Shown piece after piece: positions 8,845-15,569 of a DNA stretch of 17,891 bases (its first letter is position 1; each line of letters opens with the position of its first letter). Position numbers and translations under genes: made by a program. The DNA is from JBFHES01 sp041584015. GTDB lineage: Bacteria; Bacteroidota; Bacteroidia; Bacteroidales; M50B96. Below the pieces are notes generated by a model that saw only the letters and a program-made list of their open reading frames with translations, did not search any database and was not told the origin of the DNA. The stretch is from assembly GCA_041584015.1 (NCBI GenBank), contig JBFHES010000069.1:1-17891 (forward strand), written 5' to 3'.

Positions 8845-8877
8845 GAAAGATATCATATTATGAAATCTTTGTAGCAA
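8845..8877 (-). promoter_or_regulatory. Candidate promoter of the giant beta-helix gene
   Basis: The minus strand reads TATCTTTC (8852-8845), one mismatch from TAnnTTTG, with TTG 22 nt upstream (8877-8875). The predicted leader is about 40 nt. Two GTTAGTAA direct repeats (8811-8818 and 8824-8831) lie in that leader. Confidence 0.35.
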
Positions 8878-8899
8878 TAAATAGTTGTTTCCGATTATT

Positions 8900-8941
8900 G
8901 GCAGCTAAGACGCTTCTGGTTTTGTGATAGTTGCCTTTTTT
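8900..8941 (+). terminator. Terminator-like hairpin inside the divergent intergenic region
   Basis: GGCAGCTA (8900-8907) pairs with TAGTTGCC (8928-8935) over eight positions including one G-U pair, followed at once by six T. The 20-nt loop is long for a terminator. No plus-strand gene lies upstream in the region, so either it ends a short unannotated RNA or it is fortuitous. Confidence 0.35.
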
Positions 8942-9210
8942 GAAAGGTTTAATGCAAATCTGTCATACTACTGCACCGTAGCCAAGCTATCTAGAGGGAA
9001 ACACTTTTTTTGTTGCTGAATTACTAGATGCTGCTTAAAAGCAATTGACGAATTTTCAATTCACTGAAATGTTATGAGTATGATGGCTCTACGTCTGTTG
9101 AGGCAGGATATTATAAAGTTACAACTTACAACCTTTAACCTATAATCCGCTTATTATCGATGTTCAGATTAAAAAGTTAATTTTATCACGATTTTAAGAA
9201 TTGAGTATTC

Positions 9211-10572
9211 ATGAAGTATCGCTTATCTTTTTTAATAATTATTCTTAGTATGCTGTTGCTTGTTCAAATTGAAGGATGCAAGAAAGAGGAAGAGAAGAAG
9301 GCTCCTACATGTAAAATTATTTCACCTGCAGATGGTCAGGAAATTGTTAGGGGAGATACAGTTACCATTTTGCTTGACGCTGAAGATACGGATGGTACAA
9401 TTGCGGATTGGACTCTTCAAATTAATGAGTTTGAGATCGAAGGGCTTACTCCTCAGTATTTAAACTACACCTGGATAACAACGAACATGTCGAAAGGGGG
9501 GCATGCGATTAAAGCCATGGTCAGCGACAATCATGGATTAACTAGTTCAGACGAAATTACAATTACCATTGTTCCATCAGCAATTAAACCCTTGAGAGGA
9601 GCAGAGGCTTTAATAAGCGATGCGCAGACAGAGAAAGTGGTTTATCCTGGAAATTTACCTGAAGCGGCTTTTGAAGCTGTTGATACAAGTGGAATAGCTC
9701 CATATCTGGTGAGTTTTTTAAATCTGTCAAGTGATTATTCAATTGGACCAACAACTTGGTATTGGGATTTTGGCGATGGCACCACAAGTACCGAGGAGCA
9801 CCCTGTGCACGAATATAGTTCGATTGGTGTTTTTTCAGTAAGCTTGATTGTGTCTAATAATATTGGTTCAGATACCAGCACCATAGAGCGGTACATCATA
9901 AGCAGATCACCTGCATTGTCTTGTCCCGGAGCTCCTACGGTAACAGATGCTGATGGGAATGTGTACAATACTGTTGTTATTGGCAATCAATGCTGGATGA
10001 AAGAAAATCTGAATGTTGGTGTGATGATTACGGATCCCAATGTACAAGAGGAAAATGGAGTGATTGAGAAATACTGTTACAATGGATTGCCTGAGAATTG
10101 CGATAAATATGGTGGTTTGTACAACTGGAAAGAAATGATGCAATATAATGATACTCCGGGTGTACAAGGTATTTGTCCTGTTGGCTGGCATGTGCCTACT
10201 GATGAGGAATGGAAGATTTTAGAAGGAGAAGTAGATAATGAACTTGACTACCCAAATCCTGATTGGGATTATGCTTATTCTTCCAGAGGAACCGATGCTG
10301 GTCTTATGCTGAAAGCCGAGGAAGGGTGGAATTTGTGGGAATCAGCAGGGATTACAGGGAATGGACTTGATTTGTATGGATTTAAAGCATTACCAGGTGG
10401 AGCCAGCCTTAATGCACATACCTACACTCTTGAAGGTTATTCAGCATTTTGGTGGACTTCTACTGATCGGTTTAGACGAGAAGTTATTCACAGAGCCGAT
10501 TATATTGGGCGACTACCGGTAGTGTGGTATGCCGGTAATAGTGTAAGATGTTTAAAAGATAGTGTCAATTAA
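9211..10572 (+). CDS. Lipoprotein with Ig-like, PKD and FISUMP domains
   Basis: This 453-residue envelope lipoprotein is probably surface-exposed. The signal peptide ends in lipobox IEGC (Cys23), followed by KKEEEKK; a charged, acidic run after Cys resembles the lipoprotein export signals described in Bacteroidota, though this is inference. An Ig-like module (about 31-121; PTCKIISPADGQEI, DTDGTI) is followed by a PKD domain (about 165-230; WYWDFGDGTTS, HPVHEYSSIGVFSVSL). Residues about 240-449 match the Fibrobacter succinogenes major paralogous (FISUMP) domain: VTDADGNVYNTVVIGNQCW, ENLNVG, YGGLYNW, ICPVGWHVPTDEEW, GLMLKA, GFKALPGG, FWWTST and NSVRCLKD. FISUMP function is unknown. The module at 31-121 recurs in the lipoprotein at 12818. 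The ATG at 9211 places the signal peptide at the N-terminus. Confidence 0.9.
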   Translation: MKYRLSFLIIILSMLLLVQIEGCKKEEEKKAPTCKIISPADGQEIVRGDTVTILLDAEDTDGTIADWTLQINEFEIEGLTPQYLNYTWITTNMSKGGHAIKAMVSDNHGLTSSDEITITIVPSAIKPLRGAEALISDAQTEKVVYPGNLPEAAFEAVDTSGIAPYLVSFLNLSSDYSIGPTTWYWDFGDGTTSTEEHPVHEYSSIGVFSVSLIVSNNIGSDTSTIERYIISRSPALSCPGAPTVTDADGNVYNTVVIGNQCWMKENLNVGVMITDPNVQEENGVIEKYCYNGLPENCDKYGGLYNWKEMMQYNDTPGVQGICPVGWHVPTDEEWKILEGEVDNELDYPNPDWDYAYSSRGTDAGLMLKAEEGWNLWESAGITGNGLDLYGFKALPGGASLNAHTYTLEGYSAFWWTSTDRFRREVIHRADYIGRLPVVWYAGNSVRCLKDSVN

Positions 10573-10642
10573 CAGCTTATACCTAGGACCTGGCATCCAA
10601 CATCTAACCTTCTTTCTGCTCAATAACATTAACAGATATTAA

Positions 10643-10673
10643 TTTTGAAAGGCAACCTAAAGAGCTTAATTTG
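10643..10673 (+). promoter_or_regulatory. Promoter of the SGNH hydrolase gene
   Basis: TTTTG (10643-10647), an 18-nt spacer and TTAATTTG (10666-10673) fit the Bacteroidota TTTG/TAnnTTTG pattern with one mismatch in the -7 element. The predicted leader is about 20-25 nt before the ATG at 10703. Confidence 0.45.
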
Positions 10674-10702
10674 GTCTGATGTTTTTTAAACACCACACAT
10701 AA

Positions 10703-12013
10703 ATGAATAAGATGAGAAAGAGACTTCAATTGGCAGTTAAACTAGTAATAGTGCTTAGCCTGCTGCTAGCTTTACAGTACGATATTAATGCACAGTTTAG
10801 TAAGAAGGTGCTGTTTCTTGGTAACAGTTATACAGGGGTTAATAATTTACCTCAAATGGTTTATGATGCAGCTTTAAGTGCTGGTGATACATTGGTGTTT
10901 GATAGTAATACGCCAGGAGGTGAACGCTTTATGGGGCATGTTTCAAACGGATCATCAATTAATAAAATATATACCAACGATTGGGATTATGTGGTGCTTC
11001 AGGCGCAAAGTCAGGAACCTTCCTGGGGATGGTCGCAAATGCAGGCTGAAGTTTTTCCATATGCCGAAACACTTTGCGATACCATAAGAGCTAATTACGA
11101 ATGCTCTGAACCTATGTTTTATGTAACCTGGGGCCGTAAGAATGGTGATGCGCAGAATTGTCAATTTGTTTCATGGGTATGCACGTATGAAGGCATGGAC
11201 AGTGCTCTAACAGCTACTTATACCTATATGGCAAACGAGAATGAAGCTGAGATGTCGCCGGTAGGACCCGTTTGGAGATACATCCGTAATAATTATCCAG
11301 CATTGGAACTGTACTCAGGTGACGAGTCGCATCCGTCGCTTTTGGGATCATATGCTGCAGCTTGCTGTTTTTATACAGCTATCTTTAAAAAAGATCCAAC
11401 ATTTATTACATGGAATTCTACACTTTCTGCAAATGATGCCAATATTGTAAAAGCCGCTGCCAAAACAGTGGTTTATGATAACCTGCCTCTATGGGACTAT
11501 ACCGTGAATCTGGCAGCATCTAGTTTTACCGCAGTGGTAAATAACCAGGAAGTTGCTTTTGAAAGTTTAGCTAGCGATGTTGATTCCCTAGTTTGGGATT
11601 TTGGCGATGGAAATAACTCTGCTCAGGAGGACCCACTGCATCAGTACGATACCAGCGGTACCTTTGCTGTAACCCTTACTACATATAAGTGTGGTGAGTC
11701 AGACGAATCAACCCAGCAAGTAATAATAGATCCAATAATGGGAATTGCTACAAGCAATACATTAAATGCTGCAATTACGGTTTATCCAAATCCGGCAAGA
11801 ACATTTCTAACTGTTGACATAAAGTTGCAATACAAACATGCAACACTGGAGATTTATAATTTGCTAGGAAACAAGCTCTCTCAGCAAGAATTGCAGCATA
11901 CAGCAAAGGTTAATGTGGATATTTCAACGCTTCAAGCGGGTAGCTATTTTATAAAAGTTTTACTTGACAATGGCAACGAAAGCAATATCAGATTTACAAA
12001 GTTAGATAGATAA
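10703..12013 (+). CDS. Secreted SGNH/GDSL-type hydrolase with PKD and T9SS sorting domains
   Basis: This 436-residue secreted protein is probably an esterase or acyl-hydrolase; its substrate is unknown. A signal peptide covers residues 1-30 (ending INA|Q). The SGNH-like domain begins KVLFLGNSYTG, putting the likely nucleophile at Ser42. Gly72-73 and the WGRKNGD segment (143-149) may be the oxyanion-hole blocks, although canonical GxND is not exact. GDESHPS (206-212) supplies the expected catalytic Asp207 and His210. A PKD domain (about 275-342) has VWDFGDGNNS and a DPLHQYDTSGTFAVTL strand. The C-terminus (about 355-436; ITVYPNPARTF, LQAGSYFIKV) is a type A T9SS sorting domain, so the protein should cross the outer membrane by T9SS and be anchored or released. 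Met1 and Met4 are both possible starts. A stem-loop follows 8 bp after the stop. Confidence 0.88.
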   Translation: MNKMRKRLQLAVKLVIVLSLLLALQYDINAQFSKKVLFLGNSYTGVNNLPQMVYDAALSAGDTLVFDSNTPGGERFMGHVSNGSSINKIYTNDWDYVVLQAQSQEPSWGWSQMQAEVFPYAETLCDTIRANYECSEPMFYVTWGRKNGDAQNCQFVSWVCTYEGMDSALTATYTYMANENEAEMSPVGPVWRYIRNNYPALELYSGDESHPSLLGSYAAACCFYTAIFKKDPTFITWNSTLSANDANIVKAAAKTVVYDNLPLWDYTVNLAASSFTAVVNNQEVAFESLASDVDSLVWDFGDGNNSAQEDPLHQYDTSGTFAVTLTTYKCGESDESTQQVIIDPIMGIATSNTLNAAITVYPNPARTFLTVDIKLQYKHATLEIYNLLGNKLSQQELQHTAKVNVDISTLQAGSYFIKVLLDNGNESNIRFTKLDR

Positions 12014-12021
12014 TTGGTTTT

Positions 12022-12059
12022 CTAATGCCGGGTGCCAACTATTGCGTACCCGGCATTGG
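12022..12059 (+). terminator. Stem-loop at the 3' end of the SGNH hydrolase gene
   Basis: AATGCCGGGT (12024-12033) pairs perfectly with ACCCGGCATT (12048-12057), extended by a G-U and a C-G pair, with a 14-nt loop. It starts 8 bp after the stop codon but lacks a T-tract, so it may be a processing or stability element or a weak terminator. It covers the GTG at 12032 that would lengthen the next reading frame. Confidence 0.5.
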
Positions 12060-12076
12060 GCGTGTTAAATGTTGTT

Positions 12077-12628
12077 ATGGCAATTGATATCAAGTCAGTA
12101 ATCAACTTTAAGAATATTGACTATTTGCAAGTAGGCAATAAAAAGCAAAAGCTTGCTTATACGGCTTTGACGAAGAATTCAATTCTTGACTCGCTTCGTG
12201 AGTTTGACCCTATTTTAGTGGGCACCATTCCCATAAATATTGATGTTGACAAAAGCGACCTTGACATCATCTGTTGTTTTAAGGACAAAATAAACTTTGA
12301 GCAACATGTGATTGAAAAATTTAAACATACCACTGGTTTTAAGCTCGTGTCCGATTCAACACTTGCATCACCCTCCGTTGTTGCTAACTTTCGGATCGCC
12401 GATTTTGAGATCGAAATTTTTGGTCAGGCCATTCCGACTAAACTACAAAATGCCTATCGCCATATGCTTATTGAAAATGATTTGATTAATAAGTATGGTG
12501 AAGATTTCAGGCAGCGAATTATTCAACTTAAAAAGAAAGGCTACAAGACTGAACCTGCATTTGCTCTTGAGCTAGGTCTGCAAGGAGATCCTTATGTTGC
12601 TCTCCTGGAATATGGACAAGAAGGATAA
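12077..12628 (+). CDS. DUF4269 nucleotidyltransferase-like protein
   Basis: This 183-residue cytosolic protein resembles the DUF4269 family, which looks like a minimal nucleotidyltransferase fold. The opening NIDYLQVGNKKQKLAY is typical of the family. GTIPINIDVDKSDLDIICCF (49-68) has the spaced acidic pair (Asp61, Asp63) expected of a polymerase-beta-type active site, although the usual Gly-Ser is Gly-Thr here. Further conserved parts are FEIEIFGQ, YRHMLIEN and a C-terminal LGLQGDPY. The frame stays open back to GTG at 12032, but that codon lies inside the stem-loop at 12022-12059, and the added residues (PTIAYPALG) look unlike coding sequence. ATG at 12077 was therefore chosen. Reaction and substrate are unknown. 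There is no membrane segment, so it is an odd member among surface-protein genes. Confidence 0.85.
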   Translation: MAIDIKSVINFKNIDYLQVGNKKQKLAYTALTKNSILDSLREFDPILVGTIPINIDVDKSDLDIICCFKDKINFEQHVIEKFKHTTGFKLVSDSTLASPSVVANFRIADFEIEIFGQAIPTKLQNAYRHMLIENDLINKYGEDFRQRIIQLKKKGYKTEPAFALELGLQGDPYVALLEYGQEG

Positions 12629-12817
12629 AATGCACTTGCTTATGTTAACAAAAGTCGTAGATCTAAAATTGTTTTTCTTAAAACCTTAAGGAAAGAATAA
12701 GTGCAATTGAGAGCGCTCGATTAAGAAAAGTTCATTTTCTTTACAGCCAACTATGTCAGATGTTGGGCGCATGCTATGAGCTGAAAATGATTAATCAATA
12801 ACTTGAAAATAAATACC

Positions 12818-13621
12818 ATGAAAAAACTACTTGTGAACTTAGGCGTTATCATGCTCTTTTTTACCATGCTTTCTGCTTGCGAGGAAGAAAATCAGAAACC
12901 TAATTGTTCCATTACCGCGCCATTAATGGGAGCGAAGATCGAGCATGGTGACATTGTAAACGTTGTGGTAGATGCAAATGACGGTGATGGCTCCATTAAG
13001 GAGGTGAGATTTTATATCGATGATATTGGTGTTGCTTCTTCATCAAGTTTTCCTTATTCATTTTTATGGAATACAGCCGATGTAGAACTTGGGAATCATA
13101 CCATAAAGGTTGTAGCCATTGATGATTTAAATGCTGAGTCGAAAGCAACAATGGATATAAACATTGAGTCTGGAAAATATATTATTTACAAAGGAACAAA
13201 GTACGAGCTAAGTGAAGGTAATTATCAGAATTTTATTTTCTCTGATCAATCAAAAGATGGTTTTCAAATACTTACACTCTGGTCTGGAGTAAGCCTGGTT
13301 AACGAATACGAAATTAATGGAACAGGAAACGTACTTGAGCTTTTGGGAGATCTAAGCGAAATACGTGATGCACTAATGGGGATTACTACAGTTGATAAAC
13401 AAGTTGTTGTAGAAACCTGTGCCTTTTATTTGAATACCACCTTTATGGGCACCGACCACACTGGTGGAGATGAAGGTGTGGTATCCACACTGGTAGTTAA
13501 TCTTAAGTCAACAGACGGAGCCGTGGTAATTTCTGCTGAAGGAATAACTGATGTAAGTAGTGATCTTGTAAAGTTTAGCTACAACGGGCCAATTGAAATT
13601 CTGGATGATGTAATTTGGTAG
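12818..13621 (+). CDS. Lipoprotein with N-terminal Ig-like module, unknown C-terminal domain
   Basis: This 267-residue predicted lipoprotein has lipobox LSAC (Cys21) followed by EEENQ, again an acidic run. Residues about 27-120 form a bacterial Ig-like domain (PNCSITAPLMGAKIEHGD, DGSIKEVRFYIDD, GNHTIKVVAIDD) clearly related to the module after the lipobox of the 9211 protein. The remainder (about 121-267), beginning KYIIYKGTKYELSEGNYQNF, is beta-rich; I do not recognise it, though similar C-terminal domains occur in other Bacteroidota lipoproteins. A TTG at 12803 would add five residues, but ATG at 12818 gives a standard lipoprotein signal (MKKLLVN) and was preferred. The 189-bp gap after the DUF4269 gene holds no clear promoter. 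Confidence 0.8.
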   Translation: MKKLLVNLGVIMLFFTMLSACEEENQKPNCSITAPLMGAKIEHGDIVNVVVDANDGDGSIKEVRFYIDDIGVASSSSFPYSFLWNTADVELGNHTIKVVAIDDLNAESKATMDINIESGKYIIYKGTKYELSEGNYQNFIFSDQSKDGFQILTLWSGVSLVNEYEINGTGNVLELLGDLSEIRDALMGITTVDKQVVVETCAFYLNTTFMGTDHTGGDEGVVSTLVVNLKSTDGAVVISAEGITDVSSDLVKFSYNGPIEILDDVIW

Positions 13622-13736
13622 TGTCCAGAGGAAATAGCTTTGAACGTTTAAATATTTTATGTCTGGGTAGCTTATGCGCAACTCTTGGATGTAATCAATA
13701 GAACATGAATCATTTTTCCAAAAAAAAGATAAATCA

Positions 13737-14244
13737 ATGAATAATATCAGAAAAGCTCACCTGCAATTGTTTTTAGCTCACGGACTAAGCTTTGGATTGC
13801 TAATGACGTGTTTCGATTATATGAATGATGGAGAATTTTATTTGCTGAAAACGGTTTTCTTAATCGTGTTCTTTGGTGGTTTTATGTCTTGGTCTTCAAT
13901 AAACAGTATGAAGAAGTCGAAACGAATGTTCAGTGGACGGGAGCTACATGATGATGATTTTAATCTTTCACATAGTGAACTCCTTACCAGCATGAAATCA
14001 ATTCAGGATATATACGAATTGCTGAAGACTAACGAAGCTACAAAAAACTGGAAATTGCAATTTAAGAATCATGATTGTTGGACGCACAAAAGTTACGTGG
14101 TTATTTAGAGGGGAAAGAATTACGATAAGCGCATTGACCGATACAATTAGCATTGAAAGCAAACCGGCTTGCAGAACAACGATTTATGACAACGGACAAA
14201 ATGCAGATAATGTAAAATTGATAAAAGCATTGATTGAAAGATAA
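13737..14244 (+). pseudogene. Frameshifted small membrane protein gene
   Basis: The first frame encodes 123 residues with two predicted membrane segments (about 9-27 and 33-54) and a cytoplasmic-looking tail (MKSIQDIYELLKTNE, then NWKLQFKN). It ends at 14108 after an atypical stretch (HDCWTHKSYVVI). In the frame one base later, coding-like sequence runs through GRTKVTWLFRGERITIS, IESKPACRTTIYDNGQNADN and VKLIKALIER to a stop at 14242-14244. The order, membrane hairpin then SKP...D.G.N..NV..I ending, is familiar in small Bacteroidota and Firmicutes membrane proteins. Removing one base near 14064-14075 joins the parts into about 168 residues. It may be a true pseudogene or a sequencing or assembly error. 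Function is unknown. Confidence 0.75.
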
Positions 14245-14303
14245 TGTTATGACCTAGTAGGAACTTGGAATTAGGCTAGCCTGATTGTTAACAGCTAAAT
14301 AAA

Positions 14304-14972
14304 ATGGATGCACTCCGAGAGCAAGCAATAATCGTTGGGATACTATACTTGCTGGTTATAGTTGTCGGTCTATTTAGTGTATCTAAAGTAATTGATGGCT
14401 CGGACTATTTAAAGCAAACGGCGGTCAATTCTTCTCAAGTAAAAAGAGCAGCTGTATTTCAGTTGCTTTTGGCAATTTTGTATCTGTTCATCGCAATTAT
14501 CTTATTTTCAATTGTAAAAACATATAATGCACAAATTGCTTTAGGGTTTCTTGGGTTTAGACTGTTGGCAGTGCTTTTTGTCTTATGGGGCACTTCTTTG
14601 CTCTTCCGAATATTAAAGGTTAGTCGCATTTATGCTAAAGCTAGCAAGACTGCGCTTAAGGCCATCTCAATAAAGGGCGACTGCCTTAAATCGCATCGCG
14701 ATGTAATAAATCATGGTGCAATGATTATCGCGCTCTGTATGGGGAGTATTGCTATGAATATAGTGTTTTATCAATCAATGCTAATTGTGGGGTGGCTGGC
14801 AATATGGGGAATAGCTGCAGCACTGGTGGCCATAATGGCAAGTGTTCTGGTGCTTGCAAAACGTTTAACCGTGATAAGTTCAAACTATCTCCTGTTAAAT
14901 CTTCCAATGGCTTTGCAAGAAATTGTTTTTGCCATATACCTAATTGTCATTGGTTTTTCTGCGGGTTTCTAG
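14304..14972 (+). CDS. DUF4386 family integral membrane protein
   Basis: This 222-residue protein is strongly hydrophobic, with about six predicted transmembrane segments (near residues 8-27, 48-70, 78-103, 135-157, 158-183 and 198-220). The N-terminal ILYLLVIVVGLFS, the central FRLLAVLFVLWG and the ending NLPMALQEIVFAIYLIVIGF fit DUF4386, a family of unknown function common in Bacteroidota and Firmicutes. The start at ATG 14304 puts the first helix close to the N-terminus. It lies 59 bp after the frameshifted membrane-protein gene and may share its transcript. No catalytic or transport motif is visible. Confidence 0.8.
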   Translation: MDALREQAIIVGILYLLVIVVGLFSVSKVIDGSDYLKQTAVNSSQVKRAAVFQLLLAILYLFIAIILFSIVKTYNAQIALGFLGFRLLAVLFVLWGTSLLFRILKVSRIYAKASKTALKAISIKGDCLKSHRDVINHGAMIIALCMGSIAMNIVFYQSMLIVGWLAIWGIAAALVAIMASVLVLAKRLTVISSNYLLLNLPMALQEIVFAIYLIVIGFSAGF

Positions 14973-14981
14973 TACAATAAA

Positions 14982-15007
14982 ACCGGAAAGGCAACCTTTT
15001 TCGCGGT
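14982..15007 (+). terminator. Weak hairpin after the DUF4386 gene
   Basis: AAAGG (14987-14991) and CCTTT (14995-14999) flank a 3-nt loop, with T continuing to 15001. Outer ACCG/CGGT (14982-14985, 15004-15007) could extend it across an asymmetric internal loop. It is short but well placed, 10 bp after the stop. Confidence 0.35.
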
Positions 15008-15081
15008 AACTAAAAGCTCTTGACTTTTTATAGATGAAGGTGTCGGATCTGCAAGGCATTTGCTAAAAGAGTGATTTTCTT

Positions 15082-15111
15082 TTTGATAACTCATAAATTA
15101 TTATACATTAT
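15082..15111 (+). promoter_or_regulatory. Candidate promoter of the GNAT-racemase operon
   Basis: TTTG (15082-15085), an 18-nt spacer and TACATTAT (15104-15111) partly fit the Bacteroidota consensus. Use of this site would remove the GTG at 15071 from the transcript, supporting ATG 15128 as the real start. Confidence 0.35.
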
Positions 15112-15127
15112 CGGAAAAATACATAAT

Positions 15128-15568
15128 ATGACGACTACAAAAATTTTTGACCCGATAAATAAACCAAACGCTACGGAGAAGATGGAAATCATCGATTTTC
15201 TCTTTGATCACTTACAAGAGTTTGGCGATCCCAAAAAAGATATTCAAAAAGCTATCGACTTTTCGTTAAAAGAGTTCACCTCATTTGGAGGTTTCACCAT
15301 GTTAATTCATGAAGACAATGTATTGGTTGGAGCAACAGTAATTAACCAAACGGGCATGGGCGGCTATATTCCAGAAAATATACTCGTATACATTGCTACG
15401 CACAAGGATTATAGAGGTAAAGGTTTTGGCAAAACTTTAATGCAAAAGGCAATTGATTACGCACAGGGCGATATCGCTTTACACGTTGAAGCAAATAATC
15501 CGGCAAAAATATTATACGAAAAACTCGGATTCACTAATCCGTATTTAGAAATGCGATTAAAAAAATAG
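15128..15568 (+). CDS. GNAT family N-acetyltransferase
   Basis: This 146-residue cytosolic protein should transfer an acetyl group from acetyl-CoA to an unknown amine. Motif A is clear: NILVYIATHKDYRGKGFGKTL (84-104) contains R96-G-K-G-F-G for pyrophosphate binding. Motif B follows with HVEANNPAKILYEKLGF (119-135), including the usual N..A...YEKLGF. The frame is open upstream to GTG 15071, but those extra residues (FFLITHKLLYIIG) do not look like a GNAT N-terminus and span the candidate promoter, so ATG 15128 was taken. The stop is separated by one base from the ATG of the racemase gene, so the two are almost certainly co-transcribed and may act on the same amino acid or on its product; that link is inference. 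Confidence 0.9.
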   Translation: MTTTKIFDPINKPNATEKMEIIDFLFDHLQEFGDPKKDIQKAIDFSLKEFTSFGGFTMLIHEDNVLVGATVINQTGMGGYIPENILVYIATHKDYRGKGFGKTLMQKAIDYAQGDIALHVEANNPAKILYEKLGFTNPYLEMRLKK

Positions 15569-15569
15569 C

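Larger units (their letters stand above)
8803..9210. other. 408-bp divergent intergenic region
   Basis: This AT-rich, gene-free region lies between the divergent start codons of the giant protein and the FISUMP lipoprotein. It contains the candidate minus-strand promoter at 8845-8877 and a plus-strand terminator-like hairpin at 8900-8941. A weak plus-strand -7-like site (TAATTTTA, 9178-9185) has no clear -33 partner. I see no convincing small ORF or tRNA between 8942 and 9177. Confidence 0.6.

Noticed and set aside
12631..12705. Nested inverted repeats (TGCACTT/AAGTGCA around TTTCTTAA/TTAAGGAAA) after the DUF4269 gene
   Set aside because: Arms are short, far apart and AT-rich, with a bulge and no T-tract; not distinguishable from chance.
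14269..14286. Imperfect 18-bp palindrome (core AGGCTAGCCT) upstream of the DUF4386 gene, operator-like
   Set aside because: One or two such palindromes are expected by chance in this length, and no regulator gene is nearby.
10647..14997. 12-base identical string GAAAGGCAACCT at 10647-10658 and 14986-14997
   Set aside because: In 18 kb several 12-base matches are expected by chance, and the flanks do not align.
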